This document shows positions 1-5,916 of a stretch of 10,562 nucleotides of DNA, in pieces. The translations under genes and the position numbers were made by a program. The notes beneath the pieces were generated by a model, which made no database searches, was not told the DNA's origin, and worked only from the letters and a program-made list of their open reading frames with translations. Position 1 is the stretch's first letter, and every line of letters begins with the position of its first letter. This stretch comes from Deltaproteobacteria bacterium (lineage in GTDB: Bacteria; Myxococcota_A; UBA9160; SMWR01): NCBI GenBank assembly GCA_019313605.1, contig JAFDAW010000106.1:1-10562 (forward strand), in the 5' to 3' direction.

Positions 1-207
1 AACTGCCTGCAGAACGCCAACATCCGTTACATCGGCGAGCTGGTGCAGAAGACCGAAGCGGAGATGCTCAAGACCAAGAATTTCGGTCGGAAGTCTCTCA
101 ACGAGATCAAGGAATTGCTGACGTCGATGGGACTCGAGTTGGGGACGATGCTGGACAGTTTCCCGGATCGTCAGGAACTCGAAAGAATTCGGGAGCGCGA
201 GTCATAA
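1..207 (+). CDS. rpoA: RNA polymerase alpha subunit, C-terminal domain (partial, 5' end outside window)
   Basis: This is the last 68 codons of the alpha subunit of DNA-directed RNA polymerase, read in frame 1 to the TAA at 205-207. The visible part is the alpha-CTD, which binds UP-element DNA and activators. It begins NCLQNANIRYIGELV and continues through NFGRKSLNEIKELL, matching the helix-hairpin-helix region of the family. Aligned to E. coli alpha, the first residue corresponds to N268, and the DNA-contact positions G296, K298, S299 and E302 are all kept; R265 lies just outside the window. The next gene, rplQ, follows after one base, the usual rpoA-rplQ order of the alpha operon. The identity is secure; only the upstream part is missing. 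Confidence 0.96.
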   Translation, partial: NCLQNANIRYIGELVQKTEAEMLKTKNFGRKSLNEIKELLTSMGLELGTMLDSFPDRQELERIRERES

Positions 208-208
208 G

Positions 209-844
209 ATGCGGCATCGAGTCAAAGCGGGAACTCTCGGACGGTCGGCGTCTCATCGCACGGCGATGTACCGGAATCTGGTCACCTCGCTCTTCGAGCA
301 CGAGAGGGTCAGAACGACCGACGCGAAGGCGAAGGGTGTTCGAAGCCTCGCGGAAAAAATGATCACATTGGGCAAGCGGGGAGACCTGCACGCCCGGCGG
401 CGCGCGCTACGCGTCATTCGCCGACGAGAAGTCGCCGCGAAGGTCTTTGACGACCTGGCCGAGCGCTATCGGGATCGGCCGGGCGGCTACACGCGCATCG
501 TGAAGCTCGGGATACGACCGGGCGACGCGGCGGCGATGTCCATCATCGAGCTGGTTGAGTCGGGCGAGCCCGCGACCCACGCGCCGAAGGCGGATGAAAA
601 GGCTGGCAAGCCGGCGGTCAAGGCCAAGGCCAAGAAGGGCAGTGCGAAGGCGGCCAAGAAGGACGACGCGAAGACCACCAAGAAGACTGCCAAGAAGACG
701 GCTGCCAAAGCGAAGGCCGAGAAGAAGCCCGCGAAGAAGGCGTCTGCCAAGAAGGATTCGGAGACGGCCACCAAGAAGAAAGCCTCGAGCAAGAAGAAGG
801 CCACCGCGAAGAAGAAGGCGGTCCGCAAAAAGAAGACGGACTGA
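209..844 (+). CDS. rplQ: 50S ribosomal protein L17 with long Lys/Ala-rich C-terminal tail
   Basis: Large-subunit ribosomal protein L17, 211 residues. Residues 1-118 are the complete family core: it opens MRHRVKAGTLGRSASHR, followed by the signature NLVTSLFEHERVRTT, then LAEKMITLGKRGDLHARRRAL, and closes with RPGGYTRIVKLGIRPGDAA and IIELVE. Most bacterial L17 proteins stop close to this point (about 115-130 residues). Here the frame continues for about 90 residues (roughly 121-211) made almost only of Lys, Ala, Thr and Ser in AKK/KKT/KKA units, resembling histone H1-like tails. The tail has no stop or frame break and ends KKKTD. The ATG is one base after the rpoA stop, and the purine-rich stretch gggagcgcgag lies upstream. 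The stop overlaps the ATG of the following thioredoxin gene by one base. The tail could add contacts to rRNA or nucleic acid; that is inference. Confidence 0.96.
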   Translation: MRHRVKAGTLGRSASHRTAMYRNLVTSLFEHERVRTTDAKAKGVRSLAEKMITLGKRGDLHARRRALRVIRRREVAAKVFDDLAERYRDRPGGYTRIVKLGIRPGDAAAMSIIELVESGEPATHAPKADEKAGKPAVKAKAKKGSAKAAKKDDAKTTKKTAKKTAAKAKAEKKPAKKASAKKDSETATKKKASSKKKATAKKKAVRKKKTD

Positions 845-1380
845 TGCCCGAACGGAAGGGCATCTGGCTGCTCGGCGCCGGGGTCGTAGTTGCGACGCTG
901 TTTGCCCTGTCCATGGCCTCCAACACACCACCCCCGATCGGCCGCGGAACGCCGGCACCCGCATTCGAACTCCCACTCGCGTTAGGCGGCTCCTCGATGA
1001 GCCTCGACGACTTGCGGGGCAAGGTCGTGCTGCTCAATTTCTGGGCGACCTGGTGCAAACCCTGCGAAGACGAGATGCCCGCAATGGAGCGCTTGTACCG
1101 CTCGCTCGCCGGAACCGATTTCGAACTGGTTGCGGTTTCGGTGGACGAAGACCCGGCCGCTGTCGTCTCGTTCGTGAATCGCCTCGGACTCTCCTTCCCG
1201 GTCTTGTGGGATTCGACGCAATCGGTCACCGCTGACTATCAGACGTTTCGGTTTCCCGAGTCGTTGTTGGTCGGACGCGATGGTGTCGTCTTGGAGCGAT
1301 ACGTGGGCCCCAAGGAATGGGATGCCGACGCCTACGTTGATCGCATCCGGCGCTTGCTGACCGAGACCGCTGCTGGCTGA
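844..1380 (+). CDS. TlpA/ResA-type thiol-disulfide oxidoreductase, membrane-anchored
   Basis: A 178-residue redoxin-type thioredoxin. Residues 6-25 form a hydrophobic N-terminal segment (signal anchor or signal peptide), which places the catalytic domain outside the cytoplasmic membrane. The domain spans about 35-175: the entry strand GTPAPAFELPLALGG, then LRGKVVLLNFWATWCKPC with the CxxC pair at C71 and C74, EDEMPAMERLY after the active site, and a proline at P138 (TFRFPESLLV) at the usual cis-Pro position. This arrangement is typical of TlpA, ResA and CcmG relatives, which reduce disulfides during cytochrome c maturation or envelope protein folding; the sequence does not say which substrate is used. 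The ATG overlaps the rplQ stop by one base (TGATG), so it is probably translated by coupling from the alpha operon. Fifty non-coding bases follow it. Confidence 0.9.
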   Translation: MPERKGIWLLGAGVVVATLFALSMASNTPPPIGRGTPAPAFELPLALGGSSMSLDDLRGKVVLLNFWATWCKPCEDEMPAMERLYRSLAGTDFELVAVSVDEDPAAVVSFVNRLGLSFPVLWDSTQSVTADYQTFRFPESLLVGRDGVVLERYVGPKEWDADAYVDRIRRLLTETAAG

Positions 1381-1403
1381 GTCGAGCGTCTGGCGGTAAG
1401 CTT

Positions 1404-1430
1404 CGCTTTCCGGTTCTCGGGGGGGAAGCG
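1404..1430 (+). promoter_or_regulatory. Possible hairpin covering the ribosome binding site of the FtsB-like gene
   Basis: CGCTTTCC at 1404-1411 can pair with GGGAAGCG at 1423-1430, giving eight pairs including one G-U, with an 11-base loop. The 3' arm contains most of the G-run (1419-1425) and aag that serve as Shine-Dalgarno sequence, and the first base of the GTG start at 1430. If it forms, it would limit initiation at this gene. No T tract follows, so it is not a terminator. In GC-rich DNA a stem of this size can arise by chance. Confidence 0.3.
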
Positions 1431-1726
1431 TGAAACGGCTACTCATCATTCCTGCGCTACTCGCGGTAGCCCTGATCTACATCAGCGTGGATCGCGGTGC
1501 GGGCCTCTCGACCTGGATGCGCGATCGGGACGCCCTCGAGAATTCAACCGACGAGATTGCACAACTCGAAGCTGAGATCGTTCGGCTGAAAGCCGAGGTA
1601 AGCCGACTCGAGAGCGATCCCTTCGCGATCGAACAGGCCATTCGTGAAGACCTCGAGTGGGCGAGAACCGGTGAAACCGTGGTCCGCATTCCCAGCGATT
1701 CCGACTCAAATCCCCGATTTCCTTGA
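1430..1726 (+). CDS. FtsB/DivIC-like septum formation initiator protein
   Basis: A 98-residue single-pass membrane protein with the layout of the FtsB/DivIC family. Residues 3-20 are a transmembrane helix (LLIIPALLAVALIYISV). Residues about 33-63 form a heptad-rich coiled coil (IAQLEAEIVRLKAEVSRLE). The family-like ending is SDPFAIEQAIREDLEWARTGETVVRI, comparable to the DP..IE..AR.ELG...PGE.v.r ending of FtsB. FtsB works with FtsL and FtsQ in the divisome to activate septal peptidoglycan synthesis. The start is the GTG at 1430, preceded at 1419-1427 by a strong G-rich ribosome binding site; no ATG competes. It lies 34 bases upstream of the proposed argS start. The family is assigned from architecture and the short C-terminal motif, so DivIC versus FtsB cannot be decided. 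Confidence 0.8.
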   Translation: MKRLLIIPALLAVALIYISVDRGAGLSTWMRDRDALENSTDEIAQLEAEIVRLKAEVSRLESDPFAIEQAIREDLEWARTGETVVRIPSDSDSNPRFP

Positions 1727-1760
1727 CGAAATCAGACCACGCTGCGATCCTCGCCCGATC

Positions 1761-1919
1761 GTGAAGGAACGTCTTCAACAAGAGTTCGGCGGCGCCCTCG
1801 AGCGGATTCTCGGATCCGATCAGGAGATCCCCGCGTTTACGCTGGAGGCACCCCGCAATCCCGATCACGGTGATTTCGCGTGCAACGCCGCGATGTTGCT
1901 CGCCAAACCACTCCGCCAC
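1761..1919 (+). pseudogene. argS: argS 5' fragment: N-terminal Add1 domain of arginyl-tRNA synthetase, out of frame with the rest
   Basis: From the GTG at 1761 the frame reads VKERLQQEFGGALERILGS, later APRNPDHGDFACNAAMLLAKPLR. This is the start of the ArgS N-terminal additional domain, which contacts the tRNA D-loop; the HGDFACNAAM stretch matches the GDyqaN region of E. coli ArgS. After KPLR (about 1915) the frame turns into non-homologous Arg-rich sequence and runs on to a stop at 2118-2120. The ArgS homology resumes in another frame at EIAGPGFVN (from 1921). No clear Shine-Dalgarno sequence precedes 1761, and GTG is the only standard start between the FtsB-like stop and the homology. The fragment and the following ORF together make one argS gene carrying a deletion with frameshift, or an assembly error. 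Confidence 0.75.
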
Positions 1920-3417
1920 CGAAATCGCCGGCCCCGGATTCGTCAACATCTGGCTGAGCGGAGCCCGCTGGCACGAACTGCTGCCCCAGGTGCTCTCGGC
2001 CGGACCGCGTTTCGGCCATTGCGACATCGGGGCGAATCGCAGCGTGCAGGTCGAATTCGTCTCGGCCAATCCGACTGGCCCGCTTACCCTGGGCCACGGC
2101 CGTCAGGGTGTGCTCGGTGACTGCATCGCGCGTCTGCTCGAGGCCTGCGGCTATCGGGTGACGCGGGAGTACTACTTCAACAACGCCGGTCGGCAGATGC
2201 GGGTTCTCGGTGAATCCGTGCGCGCCCGCTACCTCGAGCAGCTCGGGCGCGCCGCACCGCCTTCTGGAGCTGCGCTCGCCGATTCGGAAGCCGAGTGGCC
2301 CGAGAGCATCGACGGTCTGCCGGTCGTCTTTCCCCGCGATGGCTACCAGGGTGGTTATATCTCCGACCTCGCAGAGGCGCTTCGCGCCGAGCACGGAGAA
2401 ACCCTGGTCGACGAACCCGGAGAAGGCTTGTTCCGAGTCGCGGCCGAAGAGCGCAACTTCGCGGGCATCCGCCGAACCCTCGATTCCATCGGGGTCACCT
2501 TCGACGTCTACGCGGGGGAGGCCAATCTCTATACCGACGGAAGAATCGAGGAAACTCTCGAGGCGTTGCGCACGCACAATCTCGTGTATGACTTCGAAGG
2601 CGCGGTCTGGCTTCGTGCGACGGAACTCGGCCTGGATCGCGATCGGGTGCTCGTGAAATCGAGTGGCGAACCGACCTATCTGCTCCCCGACGTCGCCTAT
2701 CACCTCGACAAGTTCCGGCGCGGTTTCGAAACCGTGATCGACGTGCAGGGTGCCGATCACGGCGACCAGTTTCCGTTCGTGCGCAAGACGGCCGAAGCGC
2801 TCGGCTGCCCGGCCGACTCGATCGAGATTGTCATGCACCAGTTCGTCACGCTGACACGCGGGGGTACGCAGGTGAAGCAAAGCACCCGCCGGGCCACGTA
2901 CGTGACGATCGACGAACTGGTCGAAGAAGTCGGCGCCGACGTCTTCCGCTTCTTCATGGTCCAGCGCAAGGCGGATGGTCACCTCGACTTCGACGTCGAT
3001 CTCGCGATGGAAGCCGATTGGAAGAAGAACCCGGCCATGTACGTCCAGTACGCCCACGCGCGAACCCACGGGATCGAGCGCAAGGCGAAGGAGCAGGGCG
3101 TCGCGATGCCCGACGCGACCCATATCGACGCCGCTGCGCTCGTATTGCCCGAAGAGATCGAAATCCTGAAGCGGGTGTCGGAATTTCCCGAGGTCGTCGA
3201 GCGCGCGGCCGCGAGCCGCGAGCCGCATCACGTCGCCTATTATCTCCGTGAGTTGGCGGGACTCTGGAACCCCTATGTTCAGGACGGCACTCGACACCGG
3301 GTACTGTCGGATGACCCCGCGCTCACCCATGCGCGCCTTGGGCTGGCGCTAGCCGTGCGAGTTGTACTCGCCAACGGCTTGGCGTTACTGGGCATCTCGG
3401 CGCCGGAGCAGATGTGA
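1870..3417 (+). CDS. argS: Arginyl-tRNA synthetase, catalytic and anticodon-binding body (gene disrupted near its 5' end)
   Basis: Class I synthetase that charges tRNA-Arg with arginine. The homologous part starts at about 1921 with EIAGPGFVNIWLSG, the end of the Add1 domain. It continues through the Rossmann catalytic domain (VEFVSANPTGPLTLGHGR, with TLGH in the HIGH position), the YYFNNAGRQM segment, the GADHGDQFPFV region, and VKQSTR at 2872-2889 in the KMSKS position. RFFMVQRKADGHLDFD leads into the DALR anticodon-binding domain, which starts near YVQYAHAR and ends VRVVLANGLALLGISAPEQM, a family-typical C-terminus. The open frame can begin at GTG 1870, but its first ~15 codons are the shifted reading of the N-terminal domain and are not ArgS sequence. 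About 20 family residues between KPLR and EIAGPGF are absent. As written, a normal full-length enzyme cannot be made. ArgS is normally essential, so either the sequence has an error, the truncated form works, or another copy exists. Confidence 0.88.
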   Translation: MISRATPRCCSPNHSATEIAGPGFVNIWLSGARWHELLPQVLSAGPRFGHCDIGANRSVQVEFVSANPTGPLTLGHGRQGVLGDCIARLLEACGYRVTREYYFNNAGRQMRVLGESVRARYLEQLGRAAPPSGAALADSEAEWPESIDGLPVVFPRDGYQGGYISDLAEALRAEHGETLVDEPGEGLFRVAAEERNFAGIRRTLDSIGVTFDVYAGEANLYTDGRIEETLEALRTHNLVYDFEGAVWLRATELGLDRDRVLVKSSGEPTYLLPDVAYHLDKFRRGFETVIDVQGADHGDQFPFVRKTAEALGCPADSIEIVMHQFVTLTRGGTQVKQSTRRATYVTIDELVEEVGADVFRFFMVQRKADGHLDFDVDLAMEADWKKNPAMYVQYAHARTHGIERKAKEQGVAMPDATHIDAAALVLPEEIEILKRVSEFPEVVERAAASREPHHVAYYLRELAGLWNPYVQDGTRHRVLSDDPALTHARLGLALAVRVVLANGLALLGISAPEQM

Positions 3418-4019
3418 TGGCAGAGAAAAAACGCGAGAGCAGCTGGAAGCACGGATGGCCCTCCGTGATTGCGGTGGTTTCGGTCGTGGTCGCAGGGGGA
3501 TTTGCGATCGGGGTCATTGCCGGCATCACCTGGGAGGAGCCGGGGCTGGTGGTTGGATATCTGACAGGGCAGACCGAGGGCGTCGAGTGGAGCGTCGGGG
3601 CGGAAGATCCCCAATCGGATGATCTCGCGGCAGGTGGCGCGGTTTCCGAACCGCCGAGCGTCGCGGCAGCGCCGCCGCTGGGCCTGCGCGAGACACCCGA
3701 CGCCGCCATTTCGGAGCGCGCCAAGACCAAAGCGGGCGCTGCGCGGCCGGCGCGGAAGGCCGTGGCGACCGCACCGCAACCGGCTGCGGGGTTCGCGGTC
3801 CAGGTGGGCGCATTTTCGGAAAAGAGCGCTGCGAAGACGCTCGCAGATTCCCTACGCGCGCGCGGTTACACGGTGTATCTGGCTCCATCAGAGGGCAATC
3901 CGACCAGCTGGCGTGTGCGGGTAGGCCCTGTGGGCACGCGACCCGAGGCCGAAAAGACGGCGCGCCGGCTCGAGACCGCAGAGAAGTTGCCGACCTGGGT
4001 GCTAGGCGAAGACTCATGA
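3417..4019 (+). CDS. SPOR-domain membrane protein
   Basis: A 200-residue envelope protein. Residues 15-38 are a transmembrane helix (PSVIAVVSVVVAGGFAIGV), so the rest probably lies in the periplasm. Residues about 60-122 are a low-complexity Ala/Pro-rich linker, and residues 125-197 are a SPOR domain: FAVQVGAFSEKSAAKTLADS, GYTVYLAP, SWRVRVGPVGTRPEAEKTAR. SPOR domains bind glycan strands lacking stem peptides and bring proteins to the division septum; the family includes FtsN, DedD and RlpA. The start is ATG 3417, overlapping the argS TGA by one base, with GGAG at 3405-3408; a GTG at 3414 would add one residue. It shares a transcription unit with the FtsB-like gene across argS, which fits a role in cell division, but the exact function is unknown. 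Confidence 0.88.
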   Translation: MAEKKRESSWKHGWPSVIAVVSVVVAGGFAIGVIAGITWEEPGLVVGYLTGQTEGVEWSVGAEDPQSDDLAAGGAVSEPPSVAAAPPLGLRETPDAAISERAKTKAGAARPARKAVATAPQPAAGFAVQVGAFSEKSAAKTLADSLRARGYTVYLAPSEGNPTSWRVRVGPVGTRPEAEKTARRLETAEKLPTWVLGEDS

Positions 4020-4924
4020 CATCGCGATGGCTGGTTGCAGGTTGTCGGGGGCAGCTCGGGCACGCGCTCGTCGAGCGCCTGACCGCGCACTCCGACTGTG
4101 AGATCGTCGCCGCTGTCGATCGCGACGAAGTCGACCTCGCCGATCCGCAAGCGGTTGCAACACTCTTCGACGGACTCGCCCCCAATTCGCCGGATGTCGC
4201 AGTCAACGCCGCGGCATTCACTCAGGTGGATCGATGCGAGCGGGAGCCCGAAGCCGCAGAGAGGGGCAACGCGATCGCGCCCAGGGTACTCGCCGAGGCG
4301 TGTGAGAAGCGCGGGATCCGGCTGGTGCACGTTTCCACCGACTACGTTTTTTCCGGAGACTCGAAGGTCGCCTACCGCGAGCAAGACGAGCCCAAGCCGC
4401 GCTCCGTCTATGGGCGCACCAAGCTCGCGGGTGAAGAGCAGGTGCTGGCGGCTGCATCGAATTCGTTGATCGTGCGGACCAGCTGGCTCTTTGGCCGGGG
4501 GCGCAATTTCATTGCGTCGATTCTCGCTCAGGGCCGCGAACAGCGCGCTGGGCACGCGAGCGGACCGCTGCGCGTGGTGGACGATCAGTACGGGCGCCCC
4601 ACCTACGCCCACGACCTGGCGGAGGCGATTCTCTTCCTCGTGGAGCGCAGCGCGCAGGGCATCTACCACGTGGCCAATCACGGAGTGGCGACGTGGTGGG
4701 AACTCGCGCGCGCGAGCCTGGACGGGGCCGGCTACGAAGACCTCAGTGTAGAGCGCATTCGCACCGATGAGTTGCGGGTGGATGCCCCCCGACCGTTGCG
4801 GTCCGTGCTGGATTGCGCGAAGGCCGAGGCGCTGGGAGTCAAGATGCGCAACTGGCGGGATGCCGTTGGCGCGTATCTCGCCTCCTCGGACTCTCCCATT
4901 TTGAAAGAGCGAGGGATCGGCTGA
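4016..4924 (+). CDS. rfbD: dTDP-4-dehydrorhamnose reductase
   Basis: A 302-residue NAD(P)H-dependent short-chain dehydrogenase that performs the last step of dTDP-L-rhamnose synthesis, reducing dTDP-4-dehydro-L-rhamnose. The N-terminal nucleotide-binding loop is GCRGQLG (residues 9-15). NAAAFTQVDRCEREPEAAE (64-82), HVSTDYVFSGD (105-115), the catalytic Y132xxxK136 in SVYGRTKLAGEEQVL, VRTSWLFGRGRNF and DDQYGRPTY follow in family order. The length is normal for RfbD/RmlD. ATG 4016 overlaps the stop of the SPOR gene by four bases (ATGA). The other rhamnose genes (rfbA, rfbB, rfbC) are not in the window. Rhamnose would go to O-antigen or other surface glycans, together with the xylose donor made by the next gene; that link is inferred. 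Confidence 0.92.
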   Translation: MTSRWLVAGCRGQLGHALVERLTAHSDCEIVAAVDRDEVDLADPQAVATLFDGLAPNSPDVAVNAAAFTQVDRCEREPEAAERGNAIAPRVLAEACEKRGIRLVHVSTDYVFSGDSKVAYREQDEPKPRSVYGRTKLAGEEQVLAAASNSLIVRTSWLFGRGRNFIASILAQGREQRAGHASGPLRVVDDQYGRPTYAHDLAEAILFLVERSAQGIYHVANHGVATWWELARASLDGAGYEDLSVERIRTDELRVDAPRPLRSVLDCAKAEALGVKMRNWRDAVGAYLASSDSPILKERGIG

Positions 4925-5916
4925 TGGCTGAAGAGCGCGAGATGAAGCGAATCCTCGTGACCGGTGGAGCGGGCTTCATCGGCTCGCACATCTGTCACCG
5001 CCTGCTCGACGAGGGCTGCCAGGTCATCGCCTACGACAACCTGCTCACGGGATCGATGGAGAACATCGCGCCACTGCTCGGTCATCCCCGCTTCGAGTTT
5101 CAGCATTACGATGTCACCAACTTTCTCTACGTCGATGGCGATCTCGATGCGATCCTCCACTTTGCGTCGCCCGCAAGCCCCGCGGACTTCGAGCGTCTCC
5201 CGATCGAAATCCTCAAGGTGGGATCGCTCGGCACGCACAAGACACTGGGGCTCGCGAAGGCGAAGAGCGCGCGATTGCTGTTGGCGAGCACATCCGAGTG
5301 TTACGGCGATCCAGAGGTGAATCCGCAGCCCGAAACGTATTGGGGTAACGTGAATCCGATCGGGATTCGGGGTGTCTACGACGAGGCCAAGCGCTTCGCG
5401 GAGGCCATGACGATGGCCTATCACCGCCATCACGGCGTCGACGTTCGGGTCGTTCGGATCTTCAATACCTTCGGGCCGCGCATGCAGATCGACGACGGTC
5501 GCGCGATCCCGAACTTCTTCCGACAGGCGATCCGGGGAGAGAACCTCACCCTCTTCGGAGATGGATCACAGACGCGCTCGTTCATGTACGTCGACGATCT
5601 CGTCGAGGGACTGTGGCGACTGCTCCGGTCGAGCTACGTCGGACCCGTCAATATCGGGAACCCGAACGAGATGACGCTGCGCGCCATGGCGGAGAAAGTC
5701 ATCGAGATCACCGGCAGCGAGAGTTCGATCGAGATGATGCCGCTTCCCCCCGACGACCCGAAGGTTCGGCGACCGGATATTTCGCTCGCACAGAAGGTTC
5801 TGGATGGATGGGAGCCGAAGGTTTCGATCGAAGAGGGCCTGCGCCGAACGCGCGACTACTTCATCGAGGCTCTGTCCGGACCGAGCACGTCGAATCGCGA
5901 AGAGCCCAGTCCGTGA
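4924..5916 (+). CDS. uxs: UDP-glucuronate decarboxylase (UDP-xylose synthase), NAD-dependent epimerase/dehydratase family
   Basis: A 330-residue extended short-chain dehydrogenase that converts UDP-glucuronate to UDP-xylose with bound NAD. Visible motifs are TGGAGFIGSH (13-22) for NAD, DNLLTGSMENI (38-48), HFASPASPADF (79-89), STSECYGDPEVNPQPETYWG (122-141), the catalytic pair Y152 and K156 in RGVYDEAKRFAE, RIFNTFGPRM, FGDGSQTRSFMYVDDLVEGL and the C-terminal PPDDPKVRRPDI. The YWGNVNPIG and RRPDI stretches distinguish UXS from GalE-like epimerases. ATG 4924 overlaps the rfbD stop by one base and has AGGGA at 4912-4916; the frame is open upstream to 4813, but that part overlaps rfbD and lacks homology. 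A second ATG at 4942 would remove six residues. The last ~15 residues are low-complexity. Confidence 0.9.
   Translation: MAEEREMKRILVTGGAGFIGSHICHRLLDEGCQVIAYDNLLTGSMENIAPLLGHPRFEFQHYDVTNFLYVDGDLDAILHFASPASPADFERLPIEILKVGSLGTHKTLGLAKAKSARLLLASTSECYGDPEVNPQPETYWGNVNPIGIRGVYDEAKRFAEAMTMAYHRHHGVDVRVVRIFNTFGPRMQIDDGRAIPNFFRQAIRGENLTLFGDGSQTRSFMYVDDLVEGLWRLLRSSYVGPVNIGNPNEMTLRAMAEKVIEITGSESSIEMMPLPPDDPKVRRPDISLAQKVLDGWEPKVSIEEGLRRTRDYFIEALSGPSTSNREEPSP

Noticed and set aside
407..1235. Long open frames on both strands across the Lys-rich rplQ tail and the start of the thioredoxin gene
   Set aside because: The repeated AAG/GCC codons leave all frames open. The translations are Arg/Pro- or Leu/Phe-rich low-complexity sequence without homology.
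1900..1930. Programmed ribosomal frameshift in argS
   Set aside because: No slippery heptamer or stimulatory structure is evident, and family residues are missing at the junction, so a simple change of frame would not restore the domain.
1837..3330. A 497-codon open frame on the - strand across argS
   Set aside because: It is a mirror of the argS codon pattern in GC-rich DNA. Its translation shows no family motifs, and the + strand frame has clear ArgS domains.
4813..4923. Upstream extension of the UDP-xylose synthase frame
   Set aside because: It overlaps the well-conserved end of rfbD and carries no epimerase homology; ATG 4924 has a ribosome binding site and the usual N-terminus.
5613..5912. 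Upstream extension of the lepA frame by 100 codons
   Set aside because: It lies wholly inside the UDP-xylose synthase gene and shows no LepA homology; the GTG at 5913 gives the normal LepA N-terminus.
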